Part shown: positions 7,386 to 11,927 of the stretch, in pieces
How the letters are laid out: each line of letters begins with the position of its first letter
Numbering within the stretch: the stretch's first letter is position 1
IMG/VR virus record: IMGVR_UViG_3300035666_000202
Coordinates: 1-20,173 of that record
Source: a virus
Length of the DNA stretch: 20,173 bases
Direction: 5' to 3' (one strand)
The notes under the pieces: generated by a model
Database searches by the model: none
What the model saw: the letters and a program-made list of their open reading frames with translations, nothing else
Told to the model about the DNA's origin: nothing
Translations under genes and position numbers: made by a program

Positions 7386-8306
7386 TTAAAAAGTTGGCCC
7401 GGCGATGTCATCGGCGGGTGTGGTAGGCTCGTCGAATGCATGCCGGTCAGGCTGCCCGGCGCGCTCTGCCTCGAGCTGCTCAAGGCGGTTGCCGTAGCGC
7501 GTTATCAGCGTCTCCAGCTCCTTCGGCGAGAGCAGCCCGATAGAGTCGGTGGAGAGATCGGACAACTGCTGGCCGGTCATATTCGCGATGCCTTGCAGGA
7601 TCAGCGCGTCGGCAACGTCGTACCCAGCCAGCCCGTCGAGGATCTGCGAAAGCTGTTCGACCAGTCCGGTGTCAACTGCGGCCACAACAGGCGCAGGAGC
7701 CTCAGAAATGGCGCGTGGTGCTTTTTTGGGTGGCAATACTGGCATCGGTTCAGGCTGTACACCTGGTATTGTTTCCAGTTCGGTCTCATCCAGCAGACCG
7801 AGGCCGCAAATCGACAACGTGACGCGCCGCTTGGCTTTGGTCTCGCATTTCATAAGCGCGTTAGCCATCGCGTCATGGGTCAGCGGCTTGCTCGTGCCAT
7901 TGGTTTGAAAATATCGCTTGCCGCTCTTTTCTGCGGTTTTCCATTCACCGTTTTCTTTTGTCAGGGGCACCGCGCCGATGCTCTCATCAACGCGACCTGT
8001 GGCCGTGGTTGCCCGTGCGGTGACGACATACACGTCACCGACCTGCTCACGGCTGACAATCGTCAGCGATATGCCGTGAATTTGCCGGAGCTGGTCGGTG
8101 GCATCCTTGCGCGCGTAAAGGGTGAGTTTGCCGTCCAATTCAATGTATTGGAATGGCTGGGTCATGGGATTCAGGCCCACCGATCGGCAGACCTCCGAAT
8201 AGTACCGAGTGCGCTCCTCCGCAGTGAGCTTGGCTAGATCACCGCGCGTAATAACGCTTTCGATGATCTGGCCGGGTGTCGTGGGTGCTGTCATTGCTGT
8301 GCTCAT
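7386..8306 (-). CDS. Phage recombination/annealing protein candidate (RecT/Rad52-like)
   Basis: 306 residues from the ATG at 8306, placed by AGGAGG just upstream. Residues ~15-180 carry a conserved phage pattern: CRSVGLNPMTQPFQYIELDGKLTLYARKDATDQLRQIHGI, then VVTARATTATGRVDESIGAV, and MANALMKCETKAKRRVTLSICGLGLLDETELETI. The arrangement (SxGLNPxTxPF...KDATDQLR...A.MKxETKAKRR) resembles single-strand annealing proteins of the RecT/Red-beta and Rad52 superfamily in layout, and I recognise it as widespread in phages, but I cannot prove the fold. The C-terminal ~110 residues are low-complexity followed by a helical tail. A partner nuclease of the VRR type is on the other operon (13559-13984). Moderately sure of an early DNA-recombination role. 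Confidence 0.6.
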   Translation of the reverse strand: MSTAMTAPTTPGQIIESVITRGDLAKLTAEERTRYYSEVCRSVGLNPMTQPFQYIELDGKLTLYARKDATDQLRQIHGISLTIVSREQVGDVYVVTARATTATGRVDESIGAVPLTKENGEWKTAEKSGKRYFQTNGTSKPLTHDAMANALMKCETKAKRRVTLSICGLGLLDETELETIPGVQPEPMPVLPPKKAPRAISEAPAPVVAAVDTGLVEQLSQILDGLAGYDVADALILQGIANMTGQQLSDLSTDSIGLLSPKELETLITRYGNRLEQLEAERAGQPDRHAFDEPTTPADDIAGPTF

Positions 8307-8313
8307 AGTCCTC

Positions 8314-8481
8314 CTACCAGGTGCTGCGGCTGCGTCGCAGCCAGTCATTTATCAAATCTGCATTGTCGCGCCGGATAACGTCGTCCGGGGCGCGTTCTTC
8401 TCGATCGTCATCATCCTCGGGATAATCACGATCGAGATCGTAGTCGTCGTTGCGGATGTCGTCGTCGCTGTATTCCATCAT
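8314..8481 (-). CDS. 55-residue very acidic protein
   Basis: Reads MMEYSDDDIRNDDYDLDRDY and then PEDDDDREERAPDDVIRRDN, ending ADLINDWLRRSRSTW. Roughly a third of residues are Asp or Glu, with a basic C-terminal helix. GGAGG lies just before two adjacent ATGs (8481 and 8478), so the exact start is uncertain by one codon; longer extensions run into a terminator hairpin and are rejected. Its TAG stop is part of the ribosome site of the annealing-protein gene. Strongly acidic small phage proteins can be DNA mimics, but no such activity is shown here. Confidence 0.6.
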   Translation of the reverse strand: MMEYSDDDIRNDDYDLDRDYPEDDDDREERAPDDVIRRDNADLINDWLRRSRSTW

Positions 8482-8497
8482 ATCCTCCACGCAAGAA

Positions 8498-8527
8498 AAG
8501 CCACTCCGATCTACATCGAAGTGGCTT
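8498..8527 (-). terminator. Rho-independent terminator inside the leftward operon
   Basis: On the minus strand a 13-bp stem, AAGCCACTTCGAT (8527-8515) with ATCGGAGTGGCTT (8510-8498), one G-U pair and a GTAG loop, is followed by TTCTTG. This is a good intrinsic terminator placed 7 bases after the stop of the 8534 gene and before the acidic protein. It should reduce expression of distal genes unless antitermination or read-through occurs. Confidence 0.7.
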
Positions 8528-8533
8528 GAAAAT

Positions 8534-9004
8534 TTAGAAACTGTCCGTCTCGTCAGCCTCGCAGCCGACGAATCCAGCGTGACGGAACACGGCAACCTTG
8601 CGGACGCTGCCGTCCGGCTGCACCTGATCGACGCTTTCCCGGACGCTGAAAGCGTACACAGGCGTGATGCCGTGCGCACGAAGGGCGGACTCGAGCGGGG
8701 CCATCAGGTACGGCGCGCCGCCAATCATGGCGTATTCGAAGCAGTTAGCCTCAGTGTGGAGCGGCTCTCCGGCCCACTCCTGGGCGTACGGCAACGCTGA
8801 TTTTTCGCGCCAAATCGCGCAGCTCGCTATCTTGGCGATCTGCTGTGCCCGTTGCGCAACCTCGCTTGAGCTGGGCAGAGTCTCAAAGCTCAGGAGTGAG
8901 CGAATTTCCATGATCTGCTCTGGGGATAGTTCCCCGAAGGTCACTCCGGCGGCGATCTGCTCTGGAGTGGCGGTGTGCTGGGTAAGGTTGAGGATTCGGT
9001 TCAT
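8534..9004 (-). CDS. Conserved phage/plasmid protein beginning NLTQHTATPEQ, unknown
   Basis: 156 residues from the ATG at 9004, chosen for the upstream GGAG and because the conserved start MNRILNLTQHTATPEQIAAGV begins here. Other conserved stretches are FETLPSSSEVAQRAQQIA, FEYAMIGGAPYLMAPLESALRAHGITPVYAFSVRES and VQPDGSVRKVAVFRHAGFVG. I recognise the pattern as recurring in phage and plasmid genomes but know no established function; the alternating beta-alpha arrangement suggests a nucleotide-binding-like fold. It is the last gene before an intrinsic terminator. Confidence 0.7.
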   Translation of the reverse strand: MNRILNLTQHTATPEQIAAGVTFGELSPEQIMEIRSLLSFETLPSSSEVAQRAQQIAKIASCAIWREKSALPYAQEWAGEPLHTEANCFEYAMIGGAPYLMAPLESALRAHGITPVYAFSVRESVDQVQPDGSVRKVAVFRHAGFVGCEADETDSF

Positions 9005-9045
9005 TGTGATCTCCTGTTGTGGGGCCGTAGCCCCTGATAACTGCG

Positions 9046-9261
9046 TTAAAAAGGGATGTTCTCGTCGTCGCACCCTGACGCGATGTCAGGTGCGCATATC
9101 GGGCACGGTGTCTCTGACCAATTGACGCTGCCGTCAAATGCCAAGTATGTGGGGCCAACGATCACGCCATTGAGGCAATCCTCGTCAACGCACTGGCGCG
9201 TTGAGTCAAGCCACGCCTGGTATTCGAGCTGAATTTCAATCGGTTGTTCGTCCATCATCAT
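9046..9261 (-). CDS. Small Cys-rich (zinc-ribbon-like) protein
   Basis: 71 residues. Four Cys in two clusters (CVDEDC and CPIC, plus CDDE near the end) resemble a zinc ribbon. Three consecutive ATG codons (9261, 9258, 9255) follow AGGAGGA, so the start is uncertain by two codons. It is the first gene behind the promoter at 9292-9320. The function could be regulatory or structural zinc binding; not established. Confidence 0.65.
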   Translation of the reverse strand: MMMDEQPIEIQLEYQAWLDSTRQCVDEDCLNGVIVGPTYLAFDGSVNWSETPCPICAPDIASGCDDENIPF

Positions 9262-9285
9262 CGTCCTCCTGTAGTATTTGCTGAC

Positions 9286-9320
9286 AGGGCGATATTATGA
9301 CTACCGCCCTTATTTGTCAA
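9286..9320 (-). promoter_or_regulatory. Consensus sigma70 promoter with overlapping inverted repeat
   Basis: On the minus strand, TTGACA (9320-9315), a 17-base spacer, then TAATAT (9297-9292). An inverted repeat AGGGCG (9286-9291) / CGCCCT (9305-9310) brackets the -10 and could be an operator. The -35 region shares 20 identical bases (9314-9333) with the promoter at 11023-11051. Drives the zinc-ribbon gene at 9261 and downstream leftward genes. Confidence 0.8.
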
Positions 9321-9331
9321 CAAGAAAATAA

Positions 9332-9505
9332 CTACTTCTGCAACTTTTTCATTTCCGCCATATTGCTGGGTGTTACCGGAAAATGCCGAGCGACTCTGTC
9401 AATTGTCTCAACGATGATGTCCTCGTCCACCTGGTAAGCAACGATCCATCGGATCACGATAGAGGTTGTGCCATCAACTGGCCGCCATAAATTAATTGTA
9501 CGCAT
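9332..9505 (-). CDS. 57-residue small phage protein
   Basis: Reads MRTINLWRPVDGTTSIVIRW, IVAYQVDEDIIVETIDRVAR, HFPVTPSNMAEMKKLQK. The beta-strand-rich first half and helical end suggest a compact domain. Its ATG overlaps the stop of the upstream gene by one base (TAATG). Its stop lies within the conserved upstream block of the 9292-9320 promoter. No family recognised. Confidence 0.55.
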   Translation of the reverse strand: MRTINLWRPVDGTTSIVIRWIVAYQVDEDIIVETIDRVARHFPVTPSNMAEMKKLQK

Positions 9506-9954
9506 TATTTAACTCCCTTTGCCTGATAATTTGCGCGGTATTCGTCCTGTTTATGAAGGGTTTCACCCCATCCCATGGCTTTGCTAACGATCAACCGAAA
9601 AGCCGCTCGATAATTGTCAATGCGAAGAGGCTCAAGCGATCCATCAGGATTGCGCACATCGGCAACGTACAGATTGCATCCGCTGAACCCGCGAGTGAAA
9701 TACCGAGTACCACGAGTCCACTCAGAAACGGTGGTGACAGCCTCAGCCGACTTAAGCTGACCGAGAGTAGGTAACCCACAGTCAATCCCGCTTAGCCTGC
9801 GACGGTAGATGAACTCCATGATCTCATCGTAGGTGAGCAGCACGGGCTGTTCAGACTCTTCACGAGTCGGTCGCGTGGTATCGCGGAACAAGTCCCAAAA
9901 ATGAAGCCGGGTGACGTAATCGGTGAGGGTGAGCGTAGTGGTAATAGTTTTCAT
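9505..9954 (-). CDS. Phage protein, unknown
   Basis: 149 residues. Mixed fold with PVLLTYDEIMEFIYRRRLSGIDCGLPTLGQLKSAEA, then GTRYFTRGFSGCNLYVADVRNPDGSLEPLRIDNYRAAFRLIVSKA. The second half looks like a beta-sheet domain with conserved Gly/Asn turns. The AGGAGAAAAC ribosome site is part of a 50-bp leader repeated before the next gene upstream. No recognised function. Confidence 0.65.
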   Translation of the reverse strand: MKTITTTLTLTDYVTRLHFWDLFRDTTRPTREESEQPVLLTYDEIMEFIYRRRLSGIDCGLPTLGQLKSAEAVTTVSEWTRGTRYFTRGFSGCNLYVADVRNPDGSLEPLRIDNYRAAFRLIVSKAMGWGETLHKQDEYRANYQAKGVK

Positions 9955-9996
9955 GTTTTCTCCTGTAGTTGTGCGGTTTGCCGTCGGGCCGCTGGT
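9947..9996 (-). repeat. 50-bp repeated leader, copy 1
   Basis: Matches 10445-10494 at 47 of 50 positions. It contains the start codon and AGGAGA ribosome site of the 9954 gene and a GCGG/CCGC arm pair around CGACGG. The duplication gives two genes the same 5' region. Confidence 0.75.
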
Positions 9997-10008
9997 TGTG
10001 GTGGGTGA

Positions 10009-10452
10009 TTAGCGCGCAGCAATCCAAGCGCGTGAATCGTCGAGGTCTGCGGCTGACATATCCCCGCCGCCGACGCAATCCTCGCCATTGGCGCATCCGG
10101 TGTGGTACGCGACGTATTGACCGTCGGCAGGAATGCAATCTGAAGTCGGGTGAACATCGTTGAGGTTGACAGCTTCACGGCAAACTGGGCATTGTGGGGC
10201 AGTGACAACCGGAACCGCGATCGTTTCGCGGTGAGCATCTTTGCCGGCCTTGCCAGCACCGATTAGAATTTCTGTAACCTCGTCGGGAACCTCGACGCTG
10301 CAATCAAGCTGCCGATCACCGCGACGGGGCGCGATCTGCAAAAACGTCATATTGCCGTTGACGCGATAGCCTGCCCACCAGTTGGTGCAACCAGTACGAT
10401 TCCAACCTGCGTTACTCTGCTGACCTTTTGACGTGATATTGACTGTTTTCAT
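10009..10452 (-). CDS. Phage protein with C-terminal Cys/His cluster
   Basis: 147 residues. The N-terminal ~85 residues form a beta-rich domain (WWAGYRVNGNMTFLQIAP ... LDCSVEVPDEVTEILIGAG). The C-terminal part carries CPVC, later HTGC and DC, a plausible zinc site. MKT starts this protein and the 149-residue one downstream, and both share the same upstream 50-bp leader. Function unknown; a regulatory or nucleic-acid role is only suggested by the zinc-like cluster. Confidence 0.65.
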   Translation of the reverse strand: MKTVNITSKGQQSNAGWNRTGCTNWWAGYRVNGNMTFLQIAPRRGDRQLDCSVEVPDEVTEILIGAGKAGKDAHRETIAVPVVTAPQCPVCREAVNLNDVHPTSDCIPADGQYVAYHTGCANGEDCVGGGDMSAADLDDSRAWIAAR

Positions 10453-10494
10453 GTTTTCTCCTGTAATTGTGCGGCCTGCCGTCGGGCCGCTGGT
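10445..10494 (-). repeat. 50-bp repeated leader, copy 2, with perfect hairpin
   Basis: Differs from copy 1 (9947-9996) at three positions. The two adjacent changes complete a perfect hairpin on the minus strand, GCGGCC, eight-base loop, GGCCGC, just ahead of the AGGAGAAAACATG start region. Suggests a duplicated 5' UTR element under structural selection. Confidence 0.75.
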
Positions 10495-10500
10495 GGTTGT

Positions 10501-10956
10501 TTAGAGTCCAAGTAAGTGGCTTGGTTTTGTCCAGACTGGCTTGGATGAGTTGCTTGCGTAACTGCCCTGATAGCAGTCAGTCACGAGTACTGAGTCAAAC
10601 GCTGCCAATCGAGCGACAGCCTCGCCAAAGGCTGCGCGCGCCTCGTCAATCCGGGAGTCGGGCACTCCCGAAAACCTCGGGCAGGTGTACCAGATGCGCT
10701 CGCACTCTTTTTTGATGGCGGCAATCGCCATCAGCTCGTTTGCTTTTTTGGCGGAAATCTTGACTCCGCCCAGCACATACATATTTGAAATCGTCATCCG
10801 GCGAGTGAAAAGAACGGTGATTTGATACCAGCCACCATCGCATTCAATCGCAGTGCCCAACAGTGGGGCGGCAGCCGATTGCTCAAGCACGACGTTTTGA
10901 CCGCCAACGATCAGCTTGCTGTGCGCTTTTTTGTAATTGCTGGTTGCCATCTTCAT
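10501..10956 (-). CDS. First protein of the leftward early operon, unknown
   Basis: 151 residues from the ATG at 10956, which has GGAGA eight bases upstream; an upstream in-frame ATG adds ten residues but lacks a good site. Layout: basic N-terminus (MKMATSNYKKAHSKLIVGG), beta-rich middle (YQITVLFTRRMTISNMYVLGGVKISAKKA), then helices (DEARAAFGEAVARLAAFDSVLV). As the gene nearest the consensus early promoter it should be among the first and most abundant early products. Function unknown. Confidence 0.65.
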   Translation of the reverse strand: MKMATSNYKKAHSKLIVGGQNVVLEQSAAAPLLGTAIECDGGWYQITVLFTRRMTISNMYVLGGVKISAKKANELMAIAAIKKECERIWYTCPRFSGVPDSRIDEARAAFGEAVARLAAFDSVLVTDCYQGSYASNSSKPVWTKPSHLLGL

Positions 10957-11022
10957 TGTCGTTTCTCCTATTGTTCCGTCGTTCACACCGCCGTTGACCT
11001 CATTGCCCCCGTCGATGAATGG

Positions 11023-11064
11023 ACTATATGCCGAGTCGTTTTAGTTGTCAACAAGAAAATAACT
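11023..11064 (-). promoter_or_regulatory. Leftward early promoter
   Basis: On the minus strand TTGACA (11051-11046), a 17-base spacer, then TATAGT (11028-11023). Bases 11045-11064 are identical to 9314-9333, covering the -35 and the AT-rich tract upstream of it. The -35 lies in a TTGT-TG-ACAA inverted repeat that could be an operator. It should drive the long leftward operon from 10956. Confidence 0.8.
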
Positions 11065-11118
11065 GTACCTCAAAAAAAGATTTACTGTAAGCCTTTTCAC
11101 TTGGTTCTAATTTTCCTA

Positions 11119-11147
11119 TTGACACATTGGGCATCTACATGTAGGAT
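11119..11147 (+). promoter_or_regulatory. Rightward promoter with palindrome at the -10, predicted leaderless transcript
   Basis: TTGACA (11119-11124), 17-base spacer, TAGGAT (11142-11147). The palindrome CTACATGTAG (11135-11144) overlaps the -10 and may be an operator. The expected transcription start at about 11154-11156 coincides with the ATG at 11155, so the HTH gene mRNA would have no leader. Confidence 0.65.
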
Positions 11148-11154
11148 GGCAGCG

Positions 11155-11430
11155 ATGAACGACGAACTGATGACATCATCGCAGGCGGCAGAGCTGGCAG
11201 GGACGACACGCCAGAATATATTGGTCTGGCTGAAGGCCGGACACCTGACGGCTGTGCATGTCCTGCGCGGCGGTCAGCGTCGCCCACTATATCTATTTGC
11301 GCGACAGGCTGTGCTGACCGCTCGTGACACTACGGCGCGTCCGGGTGCGTTGCGATCCGCCAAGCCTGCTATTGCAGAGACACCGGCAACGGACGCTCAC
11401 CCGCAGCCCGAGGGGACGAAAGAACCCTAA
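11155..11430 (+). CDS. Small helix-turn-helix regulator (excisionase/MerR-like)
   Basis: 91 residues from the ATG at 11155. Residues ~7-35 (SSQAAELAGTTRQNILVWLKAGHLTAVHV) form a winged-HTH of the excisionase/MerR type used to select DNA sites. The C-terminal half is Ala/Pro/Thr-rich and probably disordered. It is the first rightward gene opposite the early leftward promoter, the position occupied by cro-like or excisionase genes in lambdoid phages. There is no Shine-Dalgarno; an ATG at 11146 overlaps the -10 and is unlikely. Probably a transcription regulator of this control region; direct targets are inferred. Confidence 0.7.
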   Translation: MNDELMTSSQAAELAGTTRQNILVWLKAGHLTAVHVLRGGQRRPLYLFARQAVLTARDTTARPGALRSAKPAIAETPATDAHPQPEGTKEP

Positions 11431-11441
11431 TTGCCGGGATC

Positions 11442-11476
11442 GGGGAGGCGGCAAAACGGTGGCCGATAGCCTCCCC
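11442..11476 (+). terminator. GC-rich hairpin after the HTH gene
   Basis: GGGGAGGC (11442-11449) pairs with GCCTCCCC (11469-11476) across a 19-base loop, 11 bases after the regulator's stop. There is no U run after it, so it may be a weak or factor-dependent terminator. Confidence 0.5.
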
Positions 11477-11485
11477 CCATCCTAT

Positions 11486-11515
11486 TTGACAGTTTGACTG
11501 GGCCGTTCTTTTTAT
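11486..11515 (+). promoter_or_regulatory. Possible rightward promoter
   Basis: TTGACA (11486-11491), 18-base spacer, TTTTAT (11510-11515), with TTTGAC repeated eight bases on. A transcript from here would run about 210 bases to the terminator at 11711-11735 and carry no good ORF on this strand. The -10 is weak, so this is tentative. Confidence 0.35.
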
Positions 11516-11525
11516 CGCTTTGGCA

Positions 11526-11681
11526 TCAAGGGATTTTGGTTACAGCACAACAGAGCGACCGGCGGTGATCCCGCAACCAGTCAATCGCCGCATTCCGGGG
11601 CAGGGTGCGGCAGGGATAGAGGCCGAGCCAATCGGGGTGCAACTCCCCGCTATCTCTTCCAACAATGCGTTGGAGTTTCAT
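11526..11681 (-). CDS. Possible 51-residue protein in the control region
   Basis: Reads MKLQRIVGRDSGELHPDWLG and continues to DWLRDHRRSLCCAVTKIP. GGAG lies nine bases before the ATG at 11681. No promoter was found for it and no family is recognised. It lies within the otherwise gene-free stretch 11431-11913, opposite a possible rightward transcript. It could equally be chance; kept as a low-confidence gene. Confidence 0.3.
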   Translation of the reverse strand: MKLQRIVGRDSGELHPDWLGLYPCRTLPRNAAIDWLRDHRRSLCCAVTKIP

Positions 11682-11709
11682 GGTTATTTTCTCCAATTGG
11701 TTCCACTGA

Positions 11710-11735
11710 AGGGGGAGCAATCCCCCTAATTTTTT
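11710..11735 (+). terminator. Intrinsic terminator with GCAA loop
   Basis: GGGGGA (11711-11716), GCAA, TCCCCC (11721-11726), extended by an A-T pair and followed by AATTTTTT. A compact rho-independent terminator that insulates the following promoter from upstream rightward transcription. Confidence 0.75.
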
Positions 11736-11743
11736 GCTATAAT
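11735..11743 (+). promoter_or_regulatory. Extended -10 promoter for the replication operon
   Basis: TGC followed by TATAAT (11738-11743), a perfect -10 with the TGn extension. No good -35 is present because the terminator hairpin occupies that place. Predicted start at about 11749-11751, exactly where the structured leader begins. Confidence 0.7.
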
Positions 11744-11748
11744 GTATC

Positions 11749-11900
11749 TGGCCGCTGGGGTGACGCCCGGCAACGGAGGCCACATGGGAAACTGGGCAAT
11801 ATCAACATCAATGAGCCTTTTGAGAAGGCGGGTCAGGCAACCGATAGGCCGTCAACCTATCACCAGTTTCCCACCTGCCCGTTTTCTCAAAGGGCTTTTT
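11749..11900 (+). ncRNA. Structured ~150-nt leader RNA with pseudoknot and attenuator potential
   Basis: Starts at the predicted transcription start and ends in a U run. Elements in order: TGGCC (11749-11753) pairing with GGCCA (11778-11782) around an inner GCTGGG/CCCGGC stem; L1 TGGGAAACTGG (11785-11795); L2 at 11815-11832 plus 11834-11837; hairpin GATAGG (11843-11848)/CCTATC (11856-11861); R1 CCAGTTTCCCA (11863-11873), perfect partner of L1; R2 at 11874-11895, pairing with L2 over 22 bp with one bulge and three G-U pairs. The order L1-L2-R1-R2 makes the two helices cross, an H-type pseudoknot. The L2:R2 helix followed by TTTTTG at 11896-11901 can also be an intrinsic terminator. Probably controls initiator expression; homology to a known RNA family is not recognised. 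Confidence 0.65.
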
Positions 11901-11927
11901 GTTTGGAGGTTACTTGAAGCTGACTAA
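11784..11927 (+). CDS. Possible 47-residue leader peptide overlapping the initiator start
   Basis: Reads MGNWAISTSMSLLRRRVRQP and ends LKGLFVWRLLEAD. GGAGG lies four bases before the ATG. The frame runs through the structured leader and stops at 11925-11927, 11 to 14 bases inside the initiator gene that starts at 11914. This arrangement matches leader peptides coupled to plasmid rep genes. The peptide itself is Arg-rich and shows no family, so the act of translation may matter rather than the product. Tentative. Confidence 0.4.
   Translation: MGNWAISTSMSLLRRRVRQPIGRQPITSFPPARFLKGLFVWRLLEAD

Noticed and set aside
7440-8237. 265-residue open frame on the + strand
   Set aside because: Lies opposite the conserved annealing-protein gene, has no ribosome site and a composition expected of an antisense frame.
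8664-9125. 153-residue Cys-rich open frame on the + strand
   Set aside because: Antisense of the conserved NLTQHTATPEQ gene.
11168-11174. CTGATGA resembling a hammerhead ribozyme core
   Set aside because: Inside coding DNA of the HTH gene, with no matching GAAA and three-stem arrangement nearby.
11520-11729. 69-residue + strand frame starting with TTG
   Set aside because: No ribosome site, Pro/Ala-rich low-complexity translation and it runs into the terminator hairpin.
11785-11895. HDV-like ribozyme, because the helix order resembles a nested pseudoknot
   Set aside because: P1 would be 11 bp rather than 7, there is no P4 and no linker for the catalytic C between R1 and R2.
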